Source: JAVVUJ01 sp964582545 (GTDB lineage: Bacteria; Bacillota; Clostridia; Peptostreptococcales; Anaerovoracaceae). Taken from it: a DNA stretch of 64,000 nucleotides. The translations under genes and the position numbers were made by a program. Below the pieces are notes generated by a model. It was not told the origin of the DNA and searched no databases. It worked only from the letters and a program-made list of their open reading frames with translations. This document shows positions 18,450 through 27,041 of this stretch, piece after piece. The stretch covers positions 7,428 through 71,427 of the forward strand of contig CAZOSB010000009.1 in assembly GCA_964582545.1 (NCBI GenBank), in the 5' to 3' direction. Position 1 is the stretch's first letter. Each line of letters starts with the position of its first letter.

Positions 18450-18689
18450 ATGAAGATAACCATATTACCCAAAGGAACGTTATTAAAATACTTTGATGGT
18501 GAGAAGGAATGCACGGCGGAAGTGCCAAAAGGTTGTACTTGTGAAGAGGCCTTGGAGATTCTAGGAATCCATTGGAAAGAGATTCGCAACTTTGGATTTG
18601 TAGCCATCAATGGAAAACGCGTCATGATTACGGATTCGCTGCAAGAAGGGGATCAACTGAAAGTTTACCCTAAAATCGGCGGCGGATGA
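18450..18689 (+). CDS. MoaD/ThiS-like ubiquitin-fold protein ending in Gly-Gly
   Basis: A 79-residue protein ending in IGGG, the tail that is adenylated and thiocarboxylated in MoaD/ThiS sulfur carriers. The internal pattern (VAINGKRV, then LQEGDQLKVYP) is typical of the beta-grasp fold. It likely supplies the dithiolene sulfur of the pterin cofactor for the neighbouring oxidoreductase. The frame extends upstream into copy 1 (from 18354), but the ATG at 18450 with AAAAAGGA upstream gives a protein of the right size. Confidence 0.82.
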   Translation: MKITILPKGTLLKYFDGEKECTAEVPKGCTCEEALEILGIHWKEIRNFGFVAINGKRVMITDSLQEGDQLKVYPKIGGG

Positions 18690-18760
18690 TTTCAGTTAGG
18701 TATATAGATTGTTGAATCAAGTATACTTATAATTACAACTTAGAGAAAGAAGTGATGAAT

Positions 18761-20638
18761 ATGTTTAAAGATGCACAAATTTTGAGGATTGACCTCACCA
18801 CTAAAACTGTGAAAAAAGATACTATCGATGGGGAAACCTACAAAAAATATCCTGGGGGCTCAGCCTTGGGCATGTACTTAATGCTGAAGGAAATGAATCC
18901 GGAGGTGGATCCGTTATCACCTGAAAACATGCTGATTTTTTCCGTAGCACCCCTTACGGGAATTCCTATCAGCGGTCAGAGCAGAATGTGTGTCACTACA
19001 AAGAGCCCATTGACAGGAACTGCAGGAGACTCTCAGGTGGGAGGATATATTCCTGCACATCTAAAGGGCAATGGATATGACTCAATCGTATTTACAGGAA
19101 AGAGTGAAAGCCCTGTATATGTTTACATCGATAAGGATAAAGTGGAAATTAAAGATGCAAAAAATATTTGGGGAAAAATAACGGGTGAAGCGGAAGAGAT
19201 CATCGCCAAGGAGCTGGGGGAAACAAAATTAGAATCCTCCATCATAGGACCTGCCGGTGAAAATGGAGTGTTATTTGCTTCCATCATGCATATGAAGAGC
19301 CGAGCAAATGGGAGAAATGGTGTGGGGGCCGTCATGGGCTCCAAAAATTTGAAAGCGCTGGTAGTTAAGAGACAACCACCTGTAGCACCCTTTGATCGGG
19401 ATGGTATGAAAACGCTTACGTTGGATGTAAAGGAAAGAATCGCTGCCAACGAAGTCATCGTGGATACGGCTCTGAACGGATCCGCAGGGGTCGTAGATGC
19501 TCACGGAGCAGAAGGATTTTTACCTAGCTATAACTGGGAGACCGGCTGCATGGATGACTTTATGAAAACTGCCGGAACCACCATCACAAAGACTATCTTA
19601 ATCGGCAGAGAAACCTGCTTCGGTTGTGCCATTAGGTGTAAAGGAGAAGTGGAAATCCCCGGTAAAGTGGATCCCGCTTACGGAGGGCCTGAATACGAGA
19701 CTTGTGCTACCTTTGGATCCTATTGTGGAAACACGGATTTAGGAGCTATTTGCAGAGCCAATATGCTTTGCAACATGTATGGGATAGATACCATTTCCTG
19801 CGGTGCTACCATAGCCTTTGCTATGGATTGCTACGAAAAGGGAATCTTAACGAAGGATCAAACCGACGGTTTAGAATTAAAATTTGGAAGTGGTGATCAC
19901 TTTGAAGAGCTGATTAAAAAGATTGCCTACAAGGAAGAGGGCATTGGCAGATTGCTAGCTCAAGGAAGTGCTAGGGCGGCAGTGGAGTTGGGACAAGGTG
20001 CGGAGGATTTAGCTGTAACCTGTAAGGGACAGGAATGGCCTGCACATATGGTTCAAATGAAACCCAATTTGGCTGTAAACTACGCGGTAAATAATTTTGG
20101 TGCTGACCATCAGTCCTCTGAGCACGACCCTGCTTTGATGGCGCCAAAGGATGATCAAAATTGGCTATGGCCTAACATGCTGGATTCCTTTGAAGACTGT
20201 GATGCATATGGTATTTTAGATGCGAATAAATCCAAGTTTGCTTTATCAACCCAAAAGTTTTACTCCACATTGGATACCCTTTGTCTCTGTCAATTTGTTT
20301 GGGGACCTGCATGGCAGCTTTACGGACCTGAAGATTTGGTGAAGTATTGTAAATATGCCTGTGACTGGGATACCAACATTGAGGAGCTGCAGGAAATCGG
20401 TGAACGACGCATCAACATGATGAGGATGTTTAATGTAAAGAATGGTATGAATCGAAAAGAGGATTGTCTTCCTAAAAAAGCTTATTTACCTATCACTTAT
20501 GGAGAGGGAGAAGTGGCTCAGATTACGGAAGAAGGCTTTGAAAAGGCTTTGGATGCATATTATGAATTTGCAGGTTGGGATCAAAACGGCGTTCCAAAAC
20601 CTGAGACACTAAAAAGATTGGGATTGGATTGGATTTAA
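18761..20638 (+). CDS. Aldehyde ferredoxin oxidoreductase, copy 2
   Basis: Second tungstopterin oxidoreductase of the locus, about 625 residues. It shares the family layout: ILRIDLTTKTV at the N-terminus, RNGVGAVMGSKNLKAL near residue 185, cluster cysteines CFGCAIRC near 285 and a distal cysteine in LCLCQFVWG near 507. Starts are possible at GTG 18752, ATG 18755 and ATG 18761. I prefer 18761 because AAGAAGTG then sits about 6 bases upstream and the N-terminus aligns with the family. It lies 71 bases after the MoaD-like gene and is followed by its own ThiS/MoaD-like gene. The substrate is unknown. Confidence 0.9.
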   Translation: MFKDAQILRIDLTTKTVKKDTIDGETYKKYPGGSALGMYLMLKEMNPEVDPLSPENMLIFSVAPLTGIPISGQSRMCVTTKSPLTGTAGDSQVGGYIPAHLKGNGYDSIVFTGKSESPVYVYIDKDKVEIKDAKNIWGKITGEAEEIIAKELGETKLESSIIGPAGENGVLFASIMHMKSRANGRNGVGAVMGSKNLKALVVKRQPPVAPFDRDGMKTLTLDVKERIAANEVIVDTALNGSAGVVDAHGAEGFLPSYNWETGCMDDFMKTAGTTITKTILIGRETCFGCAIRCKGEVEIPGKVDPAYGGPEYETCATFGSYCGNTDLGAICRANMLCNMYGIDTISCGATIAFAMDCYEKGILTKDQTDGLELKFGSGDHFEELIKKIAYKEEGIGRLLAQGSARAAVELGQGAEDLAVTCKGQEWPAHMVQMKPNLAVNYAVNNFGADHQSSEHDPALMAPKDDQNWLWPNMLDSFEDCDAYGILDANKSKFALSTQKFYSTLDTLCLCQFVWGPAWQLYGPEDLVKYCKYACDWDTNIEELQEIGERRINMMRMFNVKNGMNRKEDCLPKKAYLPITYGEGEVAQITEEGFEKALDAYYEFAGWDQNGVPKPETLKRLGLDWI

Positions 20639-20675
20639 AATAATTAAATTCAAAGAATTCATGGGGTAATAAGTT

Positions 20676-20873
20676 ATGATAAAAGTTAACATAAACAAAA
20701 AGGAACGGGAAATAGAAGAAAGCGTAACTGTGTCCATGCTGCTGGAAGAGTACGGCAGTAAAAGGGCAGCAGTTTGGGTGAATGGGAAACAATTACTTGT
20801 TTCCCAGTACCCCACCTATACCTTTCAAGGTGGAGATGAAGTAAAAATATTGAGAGTGGTAGCTGGGGGTTGA
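20676..20873 (+). CDS. ThiS/MoaD-like sulfur carrier ending in Gly-Gly
   Basis: A 65-residue beta-grasp protein ending in VVAGG, the reactive tail of ThiS/MoaD carriers. The VTVSMLLEEY and GGDEVKILRVV segments are family-like. It is ThiS-sized, but no thiamine genes are near, so a role in pterin cofactor sulfuration for oxidoreductase copy 2 is more likely. It is the last gene before a fresh promoter at 20904. Confidence 0.8.
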   Translation: MIKVNINKKEREIEESVTVSMLLEEYGSKRAAVWVNGKQLLVSQYPTYTFQGGDEVKILRVVAGG

Positions 20874-20903
20874 CAAAATATTTATCTCAGATACAATTAA
20901 TAA

Positions 20904-20932
20904 TTGACACCGCTGGGTATTTAAAGTAAAAT
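20904..20932 (+). promoter_or_regulatory. Promoter of the restriction-modification operon
   Basis: TTGACA (20904-20909) and TAAAAT (20927-20932) are 17 bases apart. Transcription should start near 20939, immediately before the palindrome at 20941. Confidence 0.75.
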
Positions 20933-20940
20933 TGATGAAA

Positions 20941-20956
20941 TAGAACAAATGTTCTA
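20941..20956. promoter_or_regulatory. LexA/DinR-type palindrome (candidate SOS box)
   Basis: TAGAACAAATGTTCTA is a palindrome whose core GAAC-AAAT-GTTC fits the Gram-positive LexA consensus GAACRNRYGTTC. It lies at about +2 to +17 of the predicted transcript, where a repressor would block the restriction-modification genes. An outer inverted repeat (CACCGC at 20908-20913, GCGGTG at 20958-20963) also brackets the site. A self-regulating methyltransferase or C-protein operator is an alternative, although no C-protein gene is visible. Confidence 0.6.
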
Positions 20957-21000
20957 CGCGGTGATGGATTATTTATTTTGTCTTAGAAAAGGAAAAAAGT

Positions 21001-22017
21001 ATGGGAAAAGTTATTGAACTACAAAACAAACAATTGGACAAAAAATATACGATGGTCTCTTTGTTTGCAGGAGCCGGTGGATTAGACATGGGTTTTGAAA
21101 ATCAAGGGTTTGATGTTATTTGGGCAAACGATATCGATAAAGATGCATGCGAGACACATAGAGCCTGGTCTAAGGCAAAAGTGGTGCAAGGGGATATCGG
21201 TAAAATTGACTTTAATACCATACCAAAATCGGATGTAATCGCTGGAGGTTTTCCATGCCAAGGGTTCTCCTTAGCAGGACCTAGAAAACTAGATGATAAG
21301 CGAAATATACTGTATAAACATTTTGTGAACTTAGTTGAGGAAAAATTACCTCACATATTCATTGCGGAAAATGTAAAAGGCATTCTCACCCTGGGAGAGG
21401 GAGCGATAATAGAAGCAATCATTGAAGATTTTTCAGATAGAGGCTATGATGTCTTTCCTCATTTGGTTAATGCAAAGAGCTATGGTGTACCTCAGGATAG
21501 GTGGAGGGTAATTTTAATAGGATTTAACAAAAAATTGTGCATTACAAATTACCAATTTCCAAAAGCCCTAGAAAAAACAATCACTTTAGGGGAAGCGCTG
21601 AAAGACGTTCCTAAACCCCATAAAGATGATATTTGCCAAGGGGCATATTCCCCTAGATATATGAGCAGAAATAGGAAAAGAGGATGGCATGAATCATCCT
21701 ATACGATACCTGCGATGTCGAAACAAGTTGCTTTGCATCCATCCTCTCCTGATATGATAAAATGTGGAGAGGATAAATGGGAATTTGGCAAAAATGGAGA
21801 AACCCGAAGACTTAGTTGGCAAGAAGCCGCTGCCATACAAACCTTTCCTACCGGTATGGAATTTAAGGGCAACCTTACTAGTAAATATAAGCAAATAGGT
21901 AATGCAGTACCGGTCAAATTAGCGGAAGTTATTGCTGCAGATTTGAAGAAACTTTTAGACAATACTTTACCTTTGGAGAATAACGGAAAGATTGAGGGAT
22001 ATGGCAACTCAAACTGA
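21001..22017 (+). CDS. DNA (cytosine-5) methyltransferase, HaeIII-like
   Basis: This 338-residue C5 methyltransferase shows motif I SLFAGAGGLDMGF near residue 16, the catalytic Pro-Cys-Gln in GGFPCQGFS near 85, ENVKG near 122, QDRWRVILIGF near 171 and the C-terminal QIGNAVPVKLAE. The target-recognition region (YMSRNRKRGW, then ALHPSSPDM) resembles that of M.HaeIII as I recall it, suggesting GGCC methylation at the internal cytosine. It protects the host from the nuclease encoded next, with which it overlaps by 17 bases. The specificity is an inference. Confidence 0.93.
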   Translation: MGKVIELQNKQLDKKYTMVSLFAGAGGLDMGFENQGFDVIWANDIDKDACETHRAWSKAKVVQGDIGKIDFNTIPKSDVIAGGFPCQGFSLAGPRKLDDKRNILYKHFVNLVEEKLPHIFIAENVKGILTLGEGAIIEAIIEDFSDRGYDVFPHLVNAKSYGVPQDRWRVILIGFNKKLCITNYQFPKALEKTITLGEALKDVPKPHKDDICQGAYSPRYMSRNRKRGWHESSYTIPAMSKQVALHPSSPDMIKCGEDKWEFGKNGETRRLSWQEAAAIQTFPTGMEFKGNLTSKYKQIGNAVPVKLAEVIAADLKKLLDNTLPLENNGKIEGYGNSN

Positions 22018-22954
22018 GAGGGGGAAAGCTTTTGAATTTGCTTGTTTAAAAGCAATTCATGAAAAATATTATGAAAATCAGAAAATCGTTTTAGTGGATA
22101 CTACCTCATTAAAATCTGCTAGAATATTTTATGAAGAAGCATCTCCGGAATTACAAAAAAAGATGGATTTGGCGGCTGAGGCAGGGCTTAGGATCATAGA
22201 AAGACTTGAACCACAACTGCACATTGCAGGGGGAGATCCTCTTAGCTTAGAAATACAAAAAGATGCAAAGGGAATTGAAGGAGACGTAAGGGACGTTATA
22301 TGTTCCAGAACGTCGCCTGGATGGAAAATAGGATTGTCCTGTAAACACAATCATAAAGCGGTAAAACATTCGAGACTCTCCAATAAGATTGATTTTGGTC
22401 AGAAATGGTTTGGGAGACCAAACTCAACTGAATATTTTTCAGAAATCAATCCATTATTTGAAAAATTACAGAAACTTAAAGATAAAAAAATGCTTTGGGC
22501 AGAGGTGAATGAAAAAGAAGATTATTATTATAAACCTTTGTTAGATGCTTTTAAAAATGAATTGCTCAGATTATATAGCCGATATGAAAAAGAAATACCA
22601 TCTAAGCTTATTACTTATCTACTAGGAAATCAAGACTTTTATAAAATTATTTCAAATGATCCAAGCAGAACCACTGAAGTACAAGCTTTTAATATCAATG
22701 GAACTCTAAATAAAAATGCAGGATTAATGAAACCTAATTCTAAAGTTCCACTGTTAAGTTTGCCTTCTTCTATTTTCGATGTGAGTTTTAAGGCACAAAC
22801 AAATAATACGATTATTATTACGTGTGACTGTGGATGGGCAGTATCCATGAGAATACATAATGCCAGCTCTAGAGTAGAACCGTCATTAAAGTTTGATGTA
22901 AATTTATTGGGAATGCCAAGTTCATTGGGAACTTTAGTTGAACCTTGGCGGTAG
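22001..22954 (+). CDS. HaeIII-family type II restriction endonuclease
   Basis: The protein of about 317 residues resembles the RE_HaeIII family. The central segment GIEGDVRDVICSR near residue 90, followed by GLSCKHNHKAVKHSRLS near residue 110, contains the acidic and lysine residues expected of a nuclease active site. Length fits HaeIII-type enzymes. The frame is open from TTG 21992, but ATG 22001 is the more likely start. Either start overlaps the end of the methyltransferase gene, implying coupled translation. Predicted to cut unmethylated GGCC. A strong terminator follows directly at the stop codon. Confidence 0.85.
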   Translation: MATQTERGKAFEFACLKAIHEKYYENQKIVLVDTTSLKSARIFYEEASPELQKKMDLAAEAGLRIIERLEPQLHIAGGDPLSLEIQKDAKGIEGDVRDVICSRTSPGWKIGLSCKHNHKAVKHSRLSNKIDFGQKWFGRPNSTEYFSEINPLFEKLQKLKDKKMLWAEVNEKEDYYYKPLLDAFKNELLRLYSRYEKEIPSKLITYLLGNQDFYKIISNDPSRTTEVQAFNINGTLNKNAGLMKPNSKVPLLSLPSSIFDVSFKAQTNNTIIITCDCGWAVSMRIHNASSRVEPSLKFDVNLLGMPSSLGTLVEPWR

Positions 22955-22990
22955 GAAAAATATCTCGTACAAAGTATTTTTCCTGTTTTT
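22954..22990 (+). terminator. Terminator after the restriction-modification operon
   Basis: A 9-bp stem (22954-22962 with 22975-22983) followed by a T-rich tract overlaps the last base of the nuclease gene. Apart from this hairpin and the fab promoter at 23155, I see nothing coding in the 300 bases up to fabH. Confidence 0.75.
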
Positions 22991-23154
22991 GTAAGCAAGG
23001 GGATAGTTTTTCTTACTATTTTACAGCCTATTCTAATCCTCGCCATGGGATTCTTCTAATCCTACCAGTTCAGGCAAGTCATCATTTTTATCTTTTTAAT
23101 AACTTTTTTCTTCTGTCTAGTTGTTAGTTAAACAATTTTTTCACAAGGATTTTA

Positions 23155-23183
23155 TTGACAATAATATTTGGATAAATTATACT
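23155..23183 (+). promoter_or_regulatory. Promoter of the fatty-acid synthesis operon
   Basis: TTGACA (23155-23160) and TATACT (23178-23183) are 17 bases apart, giving a start near 23190. Confidence 0.8.
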
Positions 23184-23195
23184 ATAATTAAATAC

Positions 23196-23208
23196 TTTGA
23201 TAATCAAA
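23196..23208. promoter_or_regulatory. FabT-like operator palindrome
   Basis: TTTGATAATCAAA is a perfect 13-base palindrome just downstream of the predicted start site, where it would block transcription. It resembles sites bound by the MarR-family regulator FabT in streptococci and lactococci. A MarR domain is encoded at the end of this operon (28862), making autoregulatory control of the operon plausible. Confidence 0.6.
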
Positions 23209-23254
23209 ATAAATATTAAATAAAAATATAGCTTTAGATTTAGGAGGTTGAAAT

Positions 23255-24262
23255 TTGGGTGTTACAATTATAGGAACAGGAAAGGCATTACCTCAACTGT
23301 CCTTGGACAATGATGCATTGTCCAAGATGGTGGATACAAATAACCAATGGATTATCGACCGAACGGGGATAGAGTCCAGACATGTTTCTGTGGAGGAAAG
23401 TGCCTTAGATCTGTCTGTTAAGGCTTCGGAAGAGGCACTGAAAGGTTTAGGCAATGAGCCCCCAATAGCGAAGGATTCCATAGATTTAGTCATCGTGGCT
23501 ACAGTTACCCCTGATATGTTGGTACCCTCTATGGGTGCACTGGTCAAAAGAGCTTTAGACTTACCCAATGCTGTCGCCTTTGATCTGAATACGGCATGCA
23601 GCGGGTTTGTTTACGCCACTTGGGTGGCTGAATCCTTGATGAAGGCCGGAGCTATTCCGGGAGCTAAAACAAATCAAATAAAACGCGGATTGGTAATAGG
23701 CGTTGAAAGGCTAAGCAGAATTGTTAATTGGGAAGACAGAGGAACTTGCATCATCTTTGGTGACGGTGCAGGCAGTGCTATTTTAGAGCTGAACCCTGAA
23801 AAAATTGGGATTATAGGTAGCGTGATAAAAAATTATGATGATCATTCTAATTCTTTGACTTGTGGTATGGAATACCTAAAAACTCCTTTTCATGCTGAGG
23901 GAGAAAAAGACGACATGTTTTTAAAGATGAATGGAACCCAAGTATTTAAATTTGCAGTAAAAGCCGTAGAAGAAATGATGATTAAAATCTTTGATCAGAC
24001 TGGGGTTTCCCCAGATGATGTGAAATATTACATACCTCATCAGGCGAACTTACGCATTATTACTGCTGCCGCACAAAGGTTTAAGCAACCCATTGAAAAG
24101 TTTCAAGTGAATATTAAAACCACAGGAAACGTTTCCGCAGCCAGCATTCCCATGGCCCTTGCCGATTTGATGGCCACAGGCAAAGTAGAAAAAGGCGATA
24201 AAATCTTGATGGTAGGCTTTGGGGGAGGCTTGTCTGCCGGTGCCATATTGTATGAAGTATAA
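23255..24262 (+). CDS. fabH: 3-oxoacyl-ACP synthase III
   Basis: Initiates type II fatty-acid synthesis by condensing acetyl-CoA with malonyl-ACP. The 335-residue thiolase-fold protein has the catalytic cysteine in NTACSGF (near residue 115), histidine in IPHQAN (near 260) and asparagine in TGNVSAAS (near 290). It starts at TTG 23255 with GGAGG 7 bases upstream; no ATG fits better. It is the first gene of the fab operon behind a FabT-like operator. Confidence 0.95.
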   Translation: MGVTIIGTGKALPQLSLDNDALSKMVDTNNQWIIDRTGIESRHVSVEESALDLSVKASEEALKGLGNEPPIAKDSIDLVIVATVTPDMLVPSMGALVKRALDLPNAVAFDLNTACSGFVYATWVAESLMKAGAIPGAKTNQIKRGLVIGVERLSRIVNWEDRGTCIIFGDGAGSAILELNPEKIGIIGSVIKNYDDHSNSLTCGMEYLKTPFHAEGEKDDMFLKMNGTQVFKFAVKAVEEMMIKIFDQTGVSPDDVKYYIPHQANLRIITAAAQRFKQPIEKFQVNIKTTGNVSAASIPMALADLMATGKVEKGDKILMVGFGGGLSAGAILYEV

Positions 24263-24301
24263 ACTTTTAAGATAATAAATCAATTTGGAGGTTGAATATA
24301 A

Positions 24302-25279
24302 ATGGTCAATATTTGTGAACTGCTGAAAATAGAGTATCCCATTATACAAGGTGCCATGGCTTGGATCGCTGACAGTTCGTTAGCAGCAGCCGTGAGCAAC
24401 GGAGGAGGACTGGGGATTATTGCGGCAGGAGCTGCAGAGCCGGATTGGGTTCGAGCAGAGATTCAAAAGACACGTGAGCTTACAGATAAACCCTTCGGTG
24501 TGAACATTATGTTGTTGAGTCCTTATGCAGAGGAAGTCATCGAGGTAATCTGCCAGGAAAAAGTGTCGGTGGTCACTACTGGTGCAGGAAATCCAGGTAA
24601 GTATATACCAAGATTTAAAGAAAATAACATTAAAGTCATTCCGGTGGTGGCCTCTGTAGCCTTGGCTACTCGCTTGGAAAGGGCAGGGGCAGATGCGGTC
24701 ATTGCCGAAGGTCAGGAAGCCGGTGGGCATATCGGTGAGTTGACCACCATGGCACTGGTACCGCAAGTGGTAGATGCCATAAAGATTCCCGTAATCGCTG
24801 CAGGGGGTATCGGTGACGGAAGAGGAGTCACAGCAGCATTCATGTTGGGTGCCAAAGGTGTACAGGTAGGTACAAGGTTTGTGGTGGCGGAGGAATGCAC
24901 GGTATCACAAAACTATAAAGATATGATCATTAAAGCAAAAGATACAGATACGGTAGCAACCGGAAGAAGCACGGGACATCCCGTACGGGTTCTAAAAAAC
25001 AAACTAACTCGGGAAATCTTATCCATGGAGAAGAAAGATGTAAATTTCGAAGAGATGGAACGATTAACGGTGGGCACTCTGAGAGCGGCTGTCAAGGACG
25101 GAGACGTAGTTCGAGGCTCCGTCATGTCAGGTCAGATTGCGGGGCTCATAAAGAAAGAACAAAGTGCAAAAGAAATAATAGAAGAAATGTTTAAGGAGGC
25201 AGAGGTCATATATGAAGATAGGTTTGCTATTTGCAGGGCAGGGAGCTCAGCACACAGGGATGGGCAAAAGCCTTTATGA
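24302..25279 (+). CDS. fabK: Enoyl-ACP reductase II (FabK), FMN flavoprotein
   Basis: A TIM-barrel flavoprotein (nitronate monooxygenase superfamily) catalysing the last reduction of each elongation cycle. Visible features are the N-terminal IEYPIIQGAMAWIA, the catalytic-histidine segment EGQEAGGHIGELTT near residue 141, and the phosphate-binding AAGGIGDGRG and GAKGVQVGTRF segments. GGAGG precedes the ATG. Its last 68 bases overlap fabD in another frame, longer than the usual few-base coupling. The C-terminal tail there (after about residue 303) is not recognisably FabK-like. Confidence 0.92.
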   Translation: MVNICELLKIEYPIIQGAMAWIADSSLAAAVSNGGGLGIIAAGAAEPDWVRAEIQKTRELTDKPFGVNIMLLSPYAEEVIEVICQEKVSVVTTGAGNPGKYIPRFKENNIKVIPVVASVALATRLERAGADAVIAEGQEAGGHIGELTTMALVPQVVDAIKIPVIAAGGIGDGRGVTAAFMLGAKGVQVGTRFVVAEECTVSQNYKDMIIKAKDTDTVATGRSTGHPVRVLKNKLTREILSMEKKDVNFEEMERLTVGTLRAAVKDGDVVRGSVMSGQIAGLIKKEQSAKEIIEEMFKEAEVIYEDRFAICRAGSSAHRDGQKPL

Positions 25280-26261
25280 CAATAATGAAAGTGCAAAGAA
25301 AATTATGGATTTGGCCGGAGAAGAAATAAAGGCACAGTGCTTTGAAGGAAGCAAGGAGTTGCTACGTCAAACTCAGGTTACGCAGCCATGTATTTATGCG
25401 GTTTCTATGGCAGCTTATGAAGCCCTTTTAGGAGAAATCGCTAAGCTTTCTCAAAAGGAAATGAAGTCCATAGAGGTGGTGGGACTAGCAGGGTTTAGCT
25501 TGGGAGAATATTCCGCCCTGACCGCAGGTACTACTATTAAAAATGTGGAAACTGGACTAAAAATCGTTAAAGAGCGTGGAAAATGGATGAACGAAGCGGG
25601 ATTGGATGAAGAGGGTGAAAATAAAGGGGGCATGATGGCCGCCTTTGGAGAACGCCAAAAGATATTAGATGCGGTAGCAGTTTGCCGAGAAGATGGCATT
25701 TTGGAAGGTGTGAACTTTAACTCTCATCAGCAGACGGTAGTGGCAGGAGACAAAGCTTCCTTGGATAGATTCAAAGCCTATGTAAAAGCCAAGGCAAAGG
25801 AAGGTGAGCACCTGAAGGTAGTTCCCCTCAGTGTCAGTACCGCTTTTCATAGCCCCATGATGGAGCCTGCGGTACCTAAGTTGGAGGCTTTACTGTCAGA
25901 GTGTTCTTTGAAAAGACCTAACATGAAGATCTACTCCAATGTAACAGGAAGAGACATGATGGAGGATTTCAAGGGAAAAGAAGATACGGTAGGACAATAC
26001 ATTACACAGATCATGGCGAAACAAGCCAAAAGTCCCGTTTATTGGCAGGAAACCATAGAGAATATGGTGAGCGATGGGGTGCAGCTCTTCATAGAGTTGG
26101 GTCCCGGAAATACGCTCTGCGGGTTAGTGAAAAAGATCAATCACGATTTACTGGCACTGCATGTGGAAAACCAAGAGACTTTAGAGTCAACTTTAAAAGC
26201 TTTAAAAATGCTTATCGGTCAGGAAGGTCGAGGGGAATCCTTGGCTTTACAAGAAATATAG
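25212..26261 (+). CDS. fabD: Malonyl-CoA:ACP transacylase
   Basis: Transfers malonyl from CoA to acyl carrier protein. The 349-residue protein begins with the typical FAGQGAQHTGMGK, has the nucleophile serine in GFSLGEYSAL (near residue 95) and histidine in TAFHSPMM (near 210). GGAGG lies 12 bases upstream inside fabK. The ATG at 25212 gives the correct N-terminus, so the overlap with fabK is real unless there is a sequencing error in the fabK tail. Confidence 0.95.
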   Translation: MKIGLLFAGQGAQHTGMGKSLYDNNESAKKIMDLAGEEIKAQCFEGSKELLRQTQVTQPCIYAVSMAAYEALLGEIAKLSQKEMKSIEVVGLAGFSLGEYSALTAGTTIKNVETGLKIVKERGKWMNEAGLDEEGENKGGMMAAFGERQKILDAVAVCREDGILEGVNFNSHQQTVVAGDKASLDRFKAYVKAKAKEGEHLKVVPLSVSTAFHSPMMEPAVPKLEALLSECSLKRPNMKIYSNVTGRDMMEDFKGKEDTVGQYITQIMAKQAKSPVYWQETIENMVSDGVQLFIELGPGNTLCGLVKKINHDLLALHVENQETLESTLKALKMLIGQEGRGESLALQEI

Positions 26262-26273
26262 ATGGAGAAAGTT

Positions 26274-27020
26274 ATGAAATTATTAGAAAATAAGAGCGCT
26301 TTGATTACCGGGGGGGTCCGTGGAATCGGGAAGGCCATCGCCAAGGAATTCTGCAAGAACGGTTGTAATGTTTTGATTTGCTACAGAAGCAATGATGTAG
26401 CTGCGCAGGAAGCTCTGACAGAGTTAGAAACCTTTGGTACCAAGGTGGTTCTTTTGAAAGGTGATGTGTCAGATGCCGCACATAGCGAAGAAGCCGTAGC
26501 ACTTGCCAAGGAATCTTTTGGGAGATTGGACATCTTGGTAAATAATGCAGGAATCACAAACGACAAATTGATTATGCGCATGAGTCCCGATGACTTTGAT
26601 AAAGTTATTCAAACCAATTTAAGCGGAAGCTATTATTTTTTAAAAAATGCATCTTCCGTGATGGTGAAACAAAAATCCGGGTGTATCATCAACCTTTCCT
26701 CCATCGTGGGTGTAAAGGGGAATCCGGGTCAGGTGAACTACAGCGCTTCAAAAGCCGGGATCATCGGAATGACTTTATCGGCAGCAAAGGAGCTGGGAAG
26801 AAGGGGAATCAGAGTGAACGCCATAGCACCGGGGTTTGTTGAGACGGACATGACGGGAGTTTTGACGGAAGATCAAATGAGTAAATTATCAGACTCCATC
26901 AGCCTGGGAAGAGTAGGAAAAGCTGAAGATATCGCCAATGCAGCATTGTATTTGGCATCGGATATGGCAGCTTATGTGACCGGTCAAGTATTGGGAGTAG
27001 ATGGAGGCTTGTCTCTGTAA
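26274..27020 (+). CDS. fabG: 3-oxoacyl-ACP reductase
   Basis: NADPH-dependent short-chain dehydrogenase reducing 3-oxoacyl-ACP. It has the TGGVRGIGKA nucleotide-binding motif near the N-terminus, NNAG near residue 85 and the catalytic YSASK near 150. The frame opens at ATG 26262, but GGAG at 26264-26267 makes ATG 26274 the better start. It sits between fabD and fabF with short gaps. Confidence 0.95.
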   Translation: MKLLENKSALITGGVRGIGKAIAKEFCKNGCNVLICYRSNDVAAQEALTELETFGTKVVLLKGDVSDAAHSEEAVALAKESFGRLDILVNNAGITNDKLIMRMSPDDFDKVIQTNLSGSYYFLKNASSVMVKQKSGCIINLSSIVGVKGNPGQVNYSASKAGIIGMTLSAAKELGRRGIRVNAIAPGFVETDMTGVLTEDQMSKLSDSISLGRVGKAEDIANAALYLASDMAAYVTGQVLGVDGGLSL

Positions 27021-27041
27021 GGAAAGAGAGGTTTAAAATAC

